In this document: piece after piece, positions 43,239 to 52,564 of the stretch
Position numbering within the stretch: position 1 is the first letter of the stretch
Layout of the letters: the number at the start of each line of letters is the position of its first letter
Notes under the pieces: model-generated
The model's input: only the letters and a program-made list of their open reading frames with translations
Told to the model about the DNA's origin: nothing
Databases searched by the model: none
Made by a program: the position numbers and the translations under genes
Assembly (NCBI GenBank): GCA_041920465.1
Contig: JBHGXW010000009.1
Span: 1-64,000, forward strand
Origin: Brevibacillus_H sp041920465
GTDB lineage: Bacteria; Bacillota; Bacilli; Brevibacillales; Brevibacillaceae
Length of the DNA stretch: 64,000 nucleotides
Reading direction: 5' to 3'

Positions 43239-43262
43239 GATAATACCTCCTGATCGTCAGGA

Positions 43263-44948
43263 TTAATGGTAAGACTGATAATACTCACGAATGGCGTCGG
43301 CAAGCGCTTGAGCAATCTTTTGCTGGAATTCGGGCGTAACCATCTGGCTATTCTCGATCTTATTGGTCAAAAAGCCGGTTTCAGTCAATACGGCCGGCAT
43401 CTTTGTCTGCTTGATTACCACGAACGGAGCGGTTTGCACTCCGCGGTTCGGAAACTTGGTTGCCGCGATCAAATGGCGGTGAACCACTTCGGCAAATGCC
43501 TTGCTAAAATCGTGGTAATAGTAAGTTTCGGTTCCTCTTGTATCCGGTTTAAAGGAATTGGCGTGAATCGAAATAAACAGATCGGCATCCAGATCATTTG
43601 CTATTTTGGCGCGGTCTTGGAGCGGAATAAATACATCCTGACTCCGTGTTGCCACGACCTGGAATTCCGGATATTTGGAAAGGATCTCAACCAATTTGGT
43701 GGCAACACTAAGATTAAAGTCCTTTTCTATATTGCCGGATACGCCCTTGGCCCCTGGATCTTTGCCTCCATGTCCGGCGTCTACAACGATCATAAATCCT
43801 GTTTTCCTCGGCACTGGCGTAAGGTCAAAGCGGATTTCATTGCCGTTGGTTGATACGGTATATTTGCTTTTTTGCGAAAGTTCCACAACAATTCTCACCG
43901 TGTAAGGCGAATTGCTGTATTGGCTGTAGCGTATGTTCTGGATGAATGGCAGTCCGGTTGTCGTCACTGCATGGGAGTCTGCCGAATTCTCCGTGGCTGA
44001 ATCGGCTTCTTTCGCCGAATCGGTTTGCTGATCCTCAATATCGGAAGGCTGATCCTCTGTCGCGGTTGTGTCCTCCTGCTTCGCCGCCGCCTCTGCTTCC
44101 GGTTGGGACGGTTCCTTTATTTCTTCTATCTGATCCGCCAGTTTGGTGTTGGGCAGGTCGATAACCAGCCGATGCGGCCCTTCCATGGTGAAATGCTGGG
44201 GAGTAACCGGCTTGGACGTTTTCACGATAATTTGGCGATCATTAACGACAGTATACCCCTCAAACAGTTGAACGTGCTCCACCACCACCTGATCATGTTC
44301 GGCGTCCCAGTCTACGCCCCCTAACAATGACTCCAAAACAGAAATAGGTGCAACTGTGACCGAGTCAATCGTTTTCACCGGACTGATGGAAAGCGGGGAA
44401 ACATTCACACCCACCTTCTGAAGAATCGGTTGGATCGGCAAAAAGAGTGTACCGTCAAGCTTATATGTTTTCAGCGATCCTGTCAGATCTTGACCATTAA
44501 TATGTACACGGACCGGACGATTTGCGACGACTGTACGGGACTCCTTGTCCCAGCCGACAGTTGAACCCAACGCCTCCCCGACAAAGCGCAGCGGCAGCAG
44601 CATGCGATTTTGAAATATTTGGGGCGGCGTATCAAGGGATACTCCCTTGCTGTCGATAGAAGCCCGTTTGTTGTTTAACTGCAATTTAATTTCTTTCTGC
44701 TGATGCAGAATGGTTGCGGTTTGACTGGCTTGGTCCCAGTCAACCTTCGCTCCCATTTGTTCGGCAATGACGCGAACCGGAACCAAAGTTCGCCCGTCTT
44801 TGATAACAGGCGGTACATCCGCCTCCACTTTCTTTCCTTCAATCACCAGATTAATCTCATCCGTGGCTGATGAAGCGGCTGATGCAAGACAAGGGACAAG
44901 CAGCATGGCGCACAACAGAATCGTGATGGATACCAAAAAACGTTTCAT
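43263..44948 (-). CDS. N-acetylmuramoyl-L-alanine amidase (stalk-AMIN-Amidase_3)
   Basis: A 561-aa exported cell-wall hydrolase. It has a signal peptide (about 1-25) and tandem copper-amine-oxidase-like stalk domains (about 30-140 and 145-230). An AMIN-like domain (about 240-380) is interrupted by an acidic Ala/Glu/Asp/Ser-rich insertion (about 275-325). The C-terminal Amidase_3 zinc domain (about 385-560) contains IVVDAGHGGKDPGAKG, FISIHANSF and LTETGFLTN. The key zinc ligands (H in AGHGG, E, H in SIHAN) are present. It cleaves the bond between MurNAc and L-Ala, probably in growth or sporulation. Confidence 0.93.
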   Translation of the reverse strand: MKRFLVSITILLCAMLLVPCLASAASSATDEINLVIEGKKVEADVPPVIKDGRTLVPVRVIAEQMGAKVDWDQASQTATILHQQKEIKLQLNNKRASIDSKGVSLDTPPQIFQNRMLLPLRFVGEALGSTVGWDKESRTVVANRPVRVHINGQDLTGSLKTYKLDGTLFLPIQPILQKVGVNVSPLSISPVKTIDSVTVAPISVLESLLGGVDWDAEHDQVVVEHVQLFEGYTVVNDRQIIVKTSKPVTPQHFTMEGPHRLVIDLPNTKLADQIEEIKEPSQPEAEAAAKQEDTTATEDQPSDIEDQQTDSAKEADSATENSADSHAVTTTGLPFIQNIRYSQYSNSPYTVRIVVELSQKSKYTVSTNGNEIRFDLTPVPRKTGFMIVVDAGHGGKDPGAKGVSGNIEKDFNLSVATKLVEILSKYPEFQVVATRSQDVFIPLQDRAKIANDLDADLFISIHANSFKPDTRGTETYYYHDFSKAFAEVVHRHLIAATKFPNRGVQTAPFVVIKQTKMPAVLTETGFLTNKIENSQMVTPEFQQKIAQALADAIREYYQSYH

Positions 44949-45091
44949 TGCAAACCTCTCTTTTCCAGAAACTATCTATGTATAACGCGTATTTTGCGTG
45001 AAAACAGGTAATACCGTAGAATTTTGTTGCTTTATCAATTATTTAGACGTAGCTTGTCCGAAAAAGTTACTTAGTCATTTGGAACTAAAAT

Positions 45092-45124
45092 GGGAAGACC
45101 TCCTTGTGAAGCGAGAGCCTTCCC
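45092..45124 (-). terminator. Weak terminator beyond the 45157 gene
   Basis: GGGAAG (45092-45097) and CTTCCC (45119-45124) pair around a 21-nt loop. On the minus strand the tail is ATTTTAG. A weak candidate only. Confidence 0.35.
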
Positions 45125-45156
45125 GTATCATTCGACCCATCCTGATCATTTTTGCC

Positions 45157-45585
45157 TTACCCGCGCCCTTTAGGGAGAGAAGCTTGGGTTTTGCCTTTTA
45201 AGCCGCCATTCGCTAAGAACTGCTGAATCATTCCCACTACTGCCGGATTTCCAAGTACCTTCATGGTTTCCTTTACTTTTGGATTGTTTAATTGAGGAAT
45301 GATCCCACCCAATTGTGGAAGAAGAGGCAGGAGTTCATCCAAGGAAAGCGATAATTTCGGTTTGGCTTCCGGCTCCACCGTAACCGGTATACTTTTGCGC
45401 TTGCGTCCAAACAGACCGCCCATTGATGATGGTCTAACCGGTTTCAGCCGTGTAAGCACTGATTTCATTTCATCCATATTTTGTTGCATCATGACAATTT
45501 GCTGTAACAACTGGTCATTCTGAGTTGTCATCTTTTCCATATTCGCCGAGTTGGTTTCAATCATTTCGCGAAGCAGCCTTTTCAT
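45157..45585 (-). CDS. Hypothetical protein with coiled-coil N-terminus
   Basis: Not recognised. The 142-aa reading starts at the first ATG and shows a helical, Met/Gln-rich coiled-coil (about 1-48), a basic linker (FGRKRKSIPV) and a hydrophobic helical C-terminus (LLPLLPQLGGIIPQLNN, VVGMIQQFLANGG). The ATG has a poor RBS. The same frame extends 14 codons upstream with a plausible basic start (ATKKKRKNPQNQ) behind GGGGGTG, but its first codon would be ATC. It directly follows the SpoVIF-like gene and is probably co-transcribed with it. Confidence 0.6.
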   Translation of the reverse strand: MKRLLREMIETNSANMEKMTTQNDQLLQQIVMMQQNMDEMKSVLTRLKPVRPSSMGGLFGRKRKSIPVTVEPEAKPKLSLSLDELLPLLPQLGGIIPQLNNPKVKETMKVLGNPAVVGMIQQFLANGGLKGKTQASLPKGRG

Positions 45586-45641
45586 CTCTTGGTTTTGGGG
45601 ATTCTTTCTTTTCTTTTTCGTAGCGATGGCCCTTGCACCCC

Positions 45642-45899
45642 CTACTTCAAACGTTTCTTGATTTCGTTGATGTCATTAGGGGAAATGCCGCGTTTGGTCA
45701 ATTGATTCAATAGGCTTGAGGCGCTTTCGTTTTTTGCCATGCTTCTAAACTTGCTGACATATTCATCTACTTGTTTCTCACTTAACGACTGGCCCGTTTT
45801 TCTGCCAATCTCGCGAATTACCTCTCTTAGCCCTGAATCTGTCTTGAGCTTATCCTTAGGGATCGAGTTGGCTATGCTAAGCAACTTGCGGATATCCAC
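45642..45899 (-). CDS. SpoVIF-like small protein (tentative)
   Basis: An 85-aa soluble helical protein (MDIRKLLSIANSIPKDKL, then REVIREIGRKTGQSLSEKQV). Length and pattern recall the stage VI sporulation protein F family (B. subtilis YjcC), but I am judging from memory and similarity is modest. GGAGGAG lies upstream of the ATG. It is the first gene of a two-gene unit with the coiled-coil gene at 45157. Confidence 0.6.
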   Translation of the reverse strand: MDIRKLLSIANSIPKDKLKTDSGLREVIREIGRKTGQSLSEKQVDEYVSKFRSMAKNESASSLLNQLTKRGISPNDINEIKKRLK

Positions 45900-46060
45900 C
45901 GGTTCTCCTCCTTTGTACTAACCCTACTCCTTTACTTTATGAAAAAGGAAGTTCGGTGGTATGGTCATCTGTACGAGGTACAATCACACAAATTTCGCCG
46001 TACAGGGCCCTCCATACATCCGCGCAGGACGTGCCAGTGCGGGCAATGCCAGTACACAAA

Positions 46061-46092
46061 AAAACAGGAACGCCGGCTGGCATCCCTGTTTT
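46061..46092 (-). terminator. Terminator of the first oligopeptide-binding gene
   Basis: AAAACAGG and CCTGTTTT flank a GCCGGC-containing inner stem. On the minus strand the hairpin runs into TTTTTTTG, just beyond the 46110 gene. Confidence 0.85.
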
Positions 46093-46109
46093 GTTTCAAA
46101 CAAATATGA

Positions 46110-47753
46110 TTAGTCTTCGATGGTTGCCCATTTGTAGTCAACAAATCCAAGTCCGTCCATCAACACGCCTTTAACTTTTGGATTTTGTACCCAAGAGTTG
46201 GTGTAGAAGTAGATTGGAGCAACAGGCATTTCATCCATGAAGATTTTCTCTGCATCAGCAAGAATTTGTTTACGCTTCGCCGGATCTTTCTCGGTAGCGG
46301 ATTGGTTCAACAACTCTTTGAACTTCGGATTTTCCCAACGAGTATCGTTGTTTCCACCGTTTTTGTCTTTGAAGAGTTCCAGGAAGTTGATTGGATCATT
46401 GAAGTCACCCAACCAGCCCATACGGCCGATTTGGTAGTTACCTTGATGCAGGTCTTCGATGTATACTTTCCATTCTTTGTTTTCAAGTTTTACATCGATT
46501 CCAAAAGCTTTCTTCCATTGGTCCTGAACAGCTTCCGCGATTTTCTTGTGACCTTCGGAAGTGTTGAAAGACAAGGTGATTGGAGGAAGCTTGGAGATCC
46601 CCAGTTCCTTCATACCTTCGGCAAGGAGTTTCTTCGCAGTTTCAACATCGTTATCTTTAAAGTAACCGTCAGCCGGACCTACCGCCATGGATGGAGGAAC
46701 TGCTCCCATTGCCGGTTTTTGGTTACCTTGCGTGATGTTGTCAATGATAGATTGACGGTTGATCGCATAAGCGAATGCTTTACGGATCTTCACGTTGTTA
46801 AATGGCGGTTTTTCGGTGTTGAATTTGTACCAGTATGTGCCGGCGATTGTTTGAGTTTGCAATGTGCCGTTGTCTTTGAGCGGTTTCATTGCATCAGTTG
46901 GGATATCGCTGAGCGGTTTACCAGCCCAGTCTAATTCACCGTTGTCAAACATGGACAATTCGGTGTTCTCGTCTTCCACCATGGAGAACTCGATACGATC
47001 CAGCTTCACAGCGTCTTTATCCCAGTAGTTGTCGTTTTTCACAAGAACCAGTTTGGATTTGTGCTCCCAGGATTCCATTTTGAACGGACCGTTACCTACG
47101 TGAGTTTTTGCTTCGGTAGCCCACTTCGGATCTTTTTCTACTACTTTCTGATCAACCGGATAGTAAGTGTAGAAAGCAGTCAGTTCAAGGAAGAAAGGAG
47201 TCGGGTTTTCCAAGGTAACCTGGAGAGTTTTATCGTCAAGCGCTTTAACCCCTACATCATCCAATTTTGCCTGGCCTTTGTTGGCTTTTTCAGCGTTCTT
47301 GATGTAGTAGAGTTGGTATGCGTAGTTCGCAGCAGTTTTAGGATCGAGAACGCGTTTCCAAGCATATTCGAAGTCGTGGGCGGTTACAGGATCGCCATTG
47401 CTCCATTTGGAGTCACGAAGATGGAAAGTGTATGTTTTTTGGTCGTCAGACACATCGATTTTTTCAGCAACGGATTCGTGTGGTTTGCCATCTGCGCCAA
47501 CGCGAGTCAAACCGTCGAAAGTTGCACGAGTGATAGCGCCGGAAGTAGTATCCTCAGCAAGTCCCGGGTCAGCAGTAGGCGGTTCGCTGTGAAGGTTCAA
47601 ATGGAGAGTTTTTGGTTTATCGCTCTTTTCAGCAGTTGCTGCCGTGTTGCTTCCGTTTTGATTAGCATTAGTAGCGCTGTTGCCGCCGCATCCAGCTAGA
47701 GCGGCACCAAGAACCAAAATAGAGCTCATCAGCACAAAAACATTCTTCTTCAT
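46110..47753 (-). CDS. Oligopeptide-binding lipoprotein (OppA/DppE family), copy 1
   Basis: A 547-aa extracytoplasmic solute-binding lipoprotein of SBP family 5. The lipobox is SSILVLGAALAGCGG (Cys about 22), followed by an Asn/Ser/Thr linker. The mature part has LHLNLHSEPPTADPGLAEDT near residue 49 and KAFAYAINRQSIIDNITQGN near 325. No permease or ATPase genes are adjacent, so it must use a transporter encoded elsewhere. It is closely similar along its whole length to the next gene upstream, a tandem duplicate. Confidence 0.94.
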   Translation of the reverse strand: MKKNVFVLMSSILVLGAALAGCGGNSATNANQNGSNTAATAEKSDKPKTLHLNLHSEPPTADPGLAEDTTSGAITRATFDGLTRVGADGKPHESVAEKIDVSDDQKTYTFHLRDSKWSNGDPVTAHDFEYAWKRVLDPKTAANYAYQLYYIKNAEKANKGQAKLDDVGVKALDDKTLQVTLENPTPFFLELTAFYTYYPVDQKVVEKDPKWATEAKTHVGNGPFKMESWEHKSKLVLVKNDNYWDKDAVKLDRIEFSMVEDENTELSMFDNGELDWAGKPLSDIPTDAMKPLKDNGTLQTQTIAGTYWYKFNTEKPPFNNVKIRKAFAYAINRQSIIDNITQGNQKPAMGAVPPSMAVGPADGYFKDNDVETAKKLLAEGMKELGISKLPPITLSFNTSEGHKKIAEAVQDQWKKAFGIDVKLENKEWKVYIEDLHQGNYQIGRMGWLGDFNDPINFLELFKDKNGGNNDTRWENPKFKELLNQSATEKDPAKRKQILADAEKIFMDEMPVAPIYFYTNSWVQNPKVKGVLMDGLGFVDYKWATIED

Positions 47754-47914
47754 GCTTGTGAAATCCCCCTTTTTTAAATCTGTTTTTAAATATATCTCTT
47801 TTCACAATTGTGCGAAATATAGTTTGTTCATATTTAATTAAATTTTATAATATTATTAAAAATGATAAACAATAATAAAAAACTTTTTTCTGATCAAACT
47901 CTCTTAAAATTGTT

Positions 47915-47965
47915 AAAAGAGGCTGAATCCTCAAGCAGAAACCAGCTTGTGGTACAGCCTCTTTT
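47915..47965 (-). terminator. Terminator of the second oligopeptide-binding gene
   Basis: AAAAGAGGCTG (47915-47925) and CAGCCTCTTTT (47955-47965) form an 11-bp stem with an inner hairpin, closing just beyond the 47971 gene on the minus strand. Confidence 0.8.
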
Positions 47966-47970
47966 GCAGA

Positions 47971-49620
47971 TTATTCGATTGTTGCCCACTTGAAGTCTAC
48001 GTTACCGAGCGGATCAAGAATGACATCCTTCACTTTGTCGTTTTTCACATAGCTCTCGGTGCGGAAGTAGATCGGGGTCATCGGCATTTCATCCATCAGG
48101 ATGGCTTCCGCTTGCTTCAGGATTTCCTTGCGCTTCGCCGGATCGGTTTCTTTAGCGGACTGATTCAACAGCTCTTTGTACTTCGCATTTTCCCAGCGGG
48201 TATCGTTGTTGCCGCCCATCTTCTCTTTGAATACCTCCAGGAAGTTGATCGGATCGTTGAAGTCTCCCAGCCATGACATGCGGCCGATCTGGAAGTTCCC
48301 TTGGTGCAGGTCTTCAATGTACACCTTCCACTCTTTCGCCTCCAGCTTAACATCCACGCCTAACGACTTTCTCCACTGATCCTGGACAGCTTCCGCAATC
48401 TTGGCGTTCTCCCCTTTGTTGTTATAGGAGAAGGTGATCGGCGGCAGCTTCGTGATCCCCAGCTCTTTCATTCCTTCAGCAAGCAGTTTCTTCGCAGTAT
48501 CCACATCATTATCCTTGAAATAACCGTCAGGATTTAAACCCATGGTAGGCGGCACATAGCCTGTCGCCGGAATCTGGCCTTGCTGCAGCACAGCGTCTGT
48601 GATTTCCTTACGGTTGATCGCATATGCAAACGCTTTACGGATTTTCACATTGTTGAATGGCGGCTTCTCCGTGTTCATCTTGAACATATAAGTGGATATG
48701 GTGACATAGTTTTTGAATTTTCCGGATTCCTTCAGAGCCGGTACCGCATCAAGCGGAAGGCTGCTCATCGGGGCACCTGCCCAGTCCAGTTCACCGTTTT
48801 CCCACATCGAGAGTTCGGTATTCTCATCCTCGATCATTGCGAATTCAATGCGATCCAGCTTGACAGCATCCTTATCCCAGTAATTCTCGTTTTTCACCAG
48901 CACCATCTTGTTTTTATGTTCCCAAGACTCTATCTTGAACGGGCCATTGCCAACGTGGGTTTTGGCTTCTGTTGCCCATTTAGGATTTGCTTCCACTACT
49001 TTCCTGTTAACCGGATAGTAGGTATAAAAAGCGGTTAGTTCCAGGAAGAACGGAGTCGGATTCTCCAATTCTACCTGCAGGGTTTTGTCGTCAAGCGCCT
49101 TTACGCCCACCTGGTCCAGCGGAACCTCCCCTTTGTTGGCCTTTTCCCCATTTTTGATGTAGTAAAGCTGATAGGCGTAGTTAGAAGCGGTTTTCGGATC
49201 AAGCGCACGTTTCCAGGCAAATTCAAAATCCTTCGCCGTTACAGGCTCCCCGTTGCTCCATTTGGAATCACGCAGCGTAAACGTGTATGTTTTCCGATCA
49301 TCGGAAATCTTGACATCCTGCGCTACCGAATTCATTGGTTTCGCATCCTTATCCAGGCGAGTCAAGCCATCAAATGTTGCGCGAACCACTGCCCCGGAAG
49401 TGGCATCTTCCGCGATACCAGGGTCAGCAGTAGGAGGCTCACTGTGCAAATTGGCCCGAAACACTTTTGGAGCAGATGACGGAGCTTGGGCGGAGGTTGA
49501 TTGACCGTTATTCTGCTGAGCGGTTGGCGATGCCGTATTACTGCTGCACCCGACTAAAGCCGCACCCAGTACCAAAGCGGCACTCAAAAGAGTGATTGTG
49601 ATTTTTGTAAATTTTTTCAT
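47971..49620 (-). CDS. Oligopeptide-binding lipoprotein (OppA/DppE family), copy 2
   Basis: A 549-aa paralogue of copy 1. The lipobox is SAALVLGAALVGCSS, with the same mature start pattern (FRANLHSEPPTADPGIAEDA) and the same core motifs (FAYAINRKEITDAVLQQG). Each copy has its own terminator and upstream spacer of about 180-220 bp, so they look independently transcribed. The ligand is unknown; peptide import could include signalling peptides such as those at 58.6-59.0 kb, but that is speculative. Confidence 0.94.
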   Translation of the reverse strand: MKKFTKITITLLSAALVLGAALVGCSSNTASPTAQQNNGQSTSAQAPSSAPKVFRANLHSEPPTADPGIAEDATSGAVVRATFDGLTRLDKDAKPMNSVAQDVKISDDRKTYTFTLRDSKWSNGEPVTAKDFEFAWKRALDPKTASNYAYQLYYIKNGEKANKGEVPLDQVGVKALDDKTLQVELENPTPFFLELTAFYTYYPVNRKVVEANPKWATEAKTHVGNGPFKIESWEHKNKMVLVKNENYWDKDAVKLDRIEFAMIEDENTELSMWENGELDWAGAPMSSLPLDAVPALKESGKFKNYVTISTYMFKMNTEKPPFNNVKIRKAFAYAINRKEITDAVLQQGQIPATGYVPPTMGLNPDGYFKDNDVDTAKKLLAEGMKELGITKLPPITFSYNNKGENAKIAEAVQDQWRKSLGVDVKLEAKEWKVYIEDLHQGNFQIGRMSWLGDFNDPINFLEVFKEKMGGNNDTRWENAKYKELLNQSAKETDPAKRKEILKQAEAILMDEMPMTPIYFRTESYVKNDKVKDVILDPLGNVDFKWATIE

Positions 49621-49752
49621 TTTTTGTCTAATCCCCCTTTTTCTGAATTGAGTTAACTATACTTTGCTTCAGAATTTTCGGGAATAGATTCGCAAATGAT
49701 TTAACCAAATTTTATGAATTTTTAAAAACAGGTGTGTTTATACAAAAAAATT

Positions 49753-49788
49753 AAGCCCGAAAGCACTTTTACAGTCTCTTTCGGGCTT
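49753..49788 (-). terminator. metQ terminator
   Basis: AAGCCCGAAAG (49753-49763) and CTTTCGGGCTT (49778-49788) form an 11-bp stem followed on the minus strand by AATTTTTTTG. This is a strong terminator for metN-metI-metQ. Confidence 0.92.
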
Positions 49789-49800
49789 AATTATTATAAA

Positions 49801-50667
49801 TTATTCTTTAATTTGACCAACAAACAATACGGAGCCTTTGTATTTTTTGTCGATGAAGTCTTTTACTTCAGGAGAGGTTAACGCTTTTGCCAGTTTTTTG
49901 ATTGGTTCGCTGTCTTTGTTGTCTTGACGAACAGCCAATACGTTTACATATGGGTTGTTCTCGCCAGATTCCAGGTAAATCGCGTCTTTCGATGGAGTCA
50001 AGCCTGCTTCCATTGCAAAGTTGGAGTTGATAACGGCAGCGTCAACAGCAGCATCATCCAAAGCACGTGGCAGCATAGCCGGTTCGAGCTCTACCAATTC
50101 TACTTTTTTCTCCACGATGTCAGCCATGGAGCCGTTCATGCCAACACCGTCTTTCAGTTTCAAAAGGCCTGCCGCCTGCAAGAGCGCGAGTACGCGGCCA
50201 TGTTCGCTTTGTGCGTTGGTGATCGCTACTTTCGCCCCTTGTGGAAGGGCTGCAATGTCTTTATAAGCTTTTGCTTTGTTGGAGTAGATACCGAGCGGCT
50301 CGATGTGAACACCTGCTACATAGGTCAGGTTCAAGCCTTTTTCTTTATTGGTGTTTTCCAACCAAGGAATGTGCTGGAAGTAGTTGGCATCCAATTCTTT
50401 TTCAGCCAATTGAGTGTTTGGAAGCACGTAATCCTGGAACAATACGACATCAAGGTTGACGCCTTCCTTCGCCAACATTGGCTTCACTACTTCGTTCAGA
50501 ATTTCTGCATGCGGAACGGCAGTTGCTCCTACTTTCAGGGTTACAGTTTGGCCTTGGGCTGGTGCTTGTGCGTTGTCTGCGGGCTTTTGCTCAGGCGCTT
50601 TTCCGCCGCAGGCTGTCAAAGAGAGTGCCATCAATCCGGCAAGCAGAACGGAAAACAGTTTTTTCAT
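49801..50667 (-). CDS. metQ: Methionine-binding lipoprotein MetQ
   Basis: A 288-aa NlpA-family lipoprotein with signal MKKLFSVLLAGLMALSLTAC (Cys about 20). Family motifs include LKVGATAVPHAEILNEVVKP near residue 44 and YFQHIPWLENTNKEKGLNL near 96. It delivers methionine to MetNI. Last gene of the met uptake operon. Confidence 0.95.
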   Translation of the reverse strand: MKKLFSVLLAGLMALSLTACGGKAPEQKPADNAQAPAQGQTVTLKVGATAVPHAEILNEVVKPMLAKEGVNLDVVLFQDYVLPNTQLAEKELDANYFQHIPWLENTNKEKGLNLTYVAGVHIEPLGIYSNKAKAYKDIAALPQGAKVAITNAQSEHGRVLALLQAAGLLKLKDGVGMNGSMADIVEKKVELVELEPAMLPRALDDAAVDAAVINSNFAMEAGLTPSKDAIYLESGENNPYVNVLAVRQDNKDSEPIKKLAKALTSPEVKDFIDKKYKGSVLFVGQIKE

Positions 50668-50708
50668 GGTTTTCTTCCTCCTATTTTTTATCTATTGTTT
50701 GGGTTATT

Positions 50709-51392
50709 TTAACGGTGATCCAGCTTCCTTGCGATGAAATCGCCGATCATCTGGACACCTTGAACAATAACAATAAGCAGTACAGTGGTAACAAACAAGA
50801 TATCCGGTTTAAAACCGTTAAATCCATAGTTGTAGGCCATCGCGCCCAACCCGCCCGCGCCGACTGCACCGGCCATCGCAGAATAGCCGATCAAACCGAC
50901 AGCCGTTACGGTAATTCCGGAGACAATCCCCGGCAGCGCTTCAGGGATCAGGATTTTGCGGATAATTTGGAAGTTGGTCGCTCCCATTGATTGAGCCGCC
51001 TCGATAACTCCCCGATTCACTTCACGGATGGATGTCTCGACAAGTCTGGCTATAAACGGAGCCGAACCGACAACCAGACTGATAATGGCCGCATCGGGAC
51101 CAATTGATGTGCCGATCAGCTTCCGCGAGAACGGAATCAAGATAATAATCAGCACGATATAGGGAATGGATCGCAAAATGTTGATCACAGTACCTAACAG
51201 TTGATTGAAAGCCGGCAGCGGTATCAAATGATTGCGGCTGGTAATTACCAACAGAACGCCAAGCGGTATCCCAATGATGGTGGCAAAAACAAGCGAGATC
51301 GATACCATATACAAGGTTTCGCCAATCGCTTTCTCAATGTAATCCCAGAACTTTATCACGTTGGGCAGGTAAGTTAACAGCAACTCGTTCAT
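50709..51392 (-). CDS. metI: Methionine ABC transporter permease MetI
   Basis: A 227-aa permease with five hydrophobic segments and the EAA loop EAAQSMGATNFQIIRKILIPEALPG near residue 140. I start at ATG 51392 (GGGGGTG 7 nt upstream), which overlaps the metN stop in a TGATG arrangement. Subunit of the D/L-methionine importer (B. subtilis MetP). Confidence 0.95.
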   Translation of the reverse strand: MNELLLTYLPNVIKFWDYIEKAIGETLYMVSISLVFATIIGIPLGVLLVITSRNHLIPLPAFNQLLGTVINILRSIPYIVLIIILIPFSRKLIGTSIGPDAAIISLVVGSAPFIARLVETSIREVNRGVIEAAQSMGATNFQIIRKILIPEALPGIVSGITVTAVGLIGYSAMAGAVGAGGLGAMAYNYGFNGFKPDILFVTTVLLIVIVQGVQMIGDFIARKLDHR

Positions 51393-52423
51393 CAACTTAC
51401 ACCCCCTTGTGCTTCTTGCAGGACATCAATCTTGACACCCTGTTTCTTGAGGAACGCTATGGTCTTCGCTTCTGTATCCACATCGCCCGGAACTTGAATA
51501 TACAGAGTCCCGAAGGCTACATCCTTCAGGCGCTTGATCTGTCCTTGCAGAATATTTACCTCAACGCCAACTTCCTGAACGAGACGCGAAATCACTGTCT
51601 GGCTGGCAGAATCGCCCAAGAATGTGCAGCGAAGCACCGTGCCTTGTCCAAGACTTGAGAGGAAATCATCATCAAGCTGGTCTACGCCTGTTACCTGGCT
51701 GATGAATTCGCGAGTAGTTGTTGTTTTCGGATGGGAGAAGATATCGACGACATTGCCCATCTCAATCACGCGTCCACTCTCCATAACGGCTACGCGGTCG
51801 CAGATTTTTTCGATGACGTGCATCTCGTGAGTAATCAGAACAACAGTTAACCCCAATTTGCGGTTAATTTCCTTCACCAGTTCAAGAATCGAATCGGTTG
51901 TTTTCGGATCAAGCGCCGATGTCGCTTCGTCACAAAGCAGCACATCAGGTTGGTTAGCCAGCGCACGCGCGATGCCGACCCGCTGTTTTTGTCCGCCGGA
52001 AAGCTGAGACGGATAGGAATCAGCCTTATCCTCCAGACCGACTAACGCCAACAGCTCCTTTACCCGGGCAGGATGCTCGCTCTTCGGAATTCCCGCAATC
52101 TCCAGTGGAAGAGCCACATTCTCCGCTACCGTACGCGACCAGAGCAGATTGAAATGCTGAAACACCATTCCAATTTTGCGTCTCGCCTTGCGCAATTCAC
52201 TGGATGAAAGCTGGTTCAGCTTGGTGTTGCCCACCATTACTTCACCACTTGTCGGAGATTCCAGCAGGTTGATCATGCGGACGAGTGTAGATTTACCTGC
52301 GCCGCTGTATCCAATAATTCCGAATATTTCACCTTGCTTGATAGATAAATCAACGTTGTCCAAAGCTGTGAACGAGCCAAATTTATTCTTAAAGATTTTG
52401 ACAACTTGGGAGAGAGTAATCAT
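51392..52423 (-). CDS. metN: Methionine ABC transporter ATPase MetN
   Basis: A 343-aa ATPase. Walker A GYSGAGKSTLVRMIN is near residue 38, signature LSGGQKQRVGIARALA near 140, Walker B VLLCDEATSALDPKTT, and a C-terminal NIL regulatory domain (about 260-340) as in E. coli MetN, where methionine causes trans-inhibition. AGGAGG is 13 nt from the ATG, a long spacing. Confidence 0.96.
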   Translation of the reverse strand: MITLSQVVKIFKNKFGSFTALDNVDLSIKQGEIFGIIGYSGAGKSTLVRMINLLESPTSGEVMVGNTKLNQLSSSELRKARRKIGMVFQHFNLLWSRTVAENVALPLEIAGIPKSEHPARVKELLALVGLEDKADSYPSQLSGGQKQRVGIARALANQPDVLLCDEATSALDPKTTDSILELVKEINRKLGLTVVLITHEMHVIEKICDRVAVMESGRVIEMGNVVDIFSHPKTTTTREFISQVTGVDQLDDDFLSSLGQGTVLRCTFLGDSASQTVISRLVQEVGVEVNILQGQIKRLKDVAFGTLYIQVPGDVDTEAKTIAFLKKQGVKIDVLQEAQGGVS

Positions 52424-52473
52424 CTACTCGCTGGTTCCTCCTTTCCGCTTCTGCTTAATACCTGGAAGTCTAT

Positions 52474-52531
52474 AAAAAGGCTGGTATTATGCGACTATTC
52501 ATAACCTTCTAGCCTTTCCCTTACAATACCA
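52474..52531 (-). promoter_or_regulatory. Attenuator-like leader of the metN operon
   Basis: Within the metN leader on the minus strand, AAAGGCT (52511-52517) pairs with AGCCTTT, with an inner GGTTATG/CATAA-CC stem, and runs into TTTTTAT at 52474: a Rho-independent terminator shape. An upstream TGGTATT (52525-52531) can pair instead with AATACCA (52482-52488) in the 3' arm, so the two folds exclude each other or form a pseudoknot. The S-box (SAM-I) signature is not visible. This looks like a transcription attenuator of unknown input. Confidence 0.55.
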
Positions 52532-52564
52532 AGCGATTTACTAGGATTATAACAAACAAATATA

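Noticed and set aside
52424..52560. SAM-I riboswitch upstream of metN
   Set aside because: The conserved S-box core was looked for on the minus strand and not found; only a terminator-like hairpin with an alternative pairing is present.
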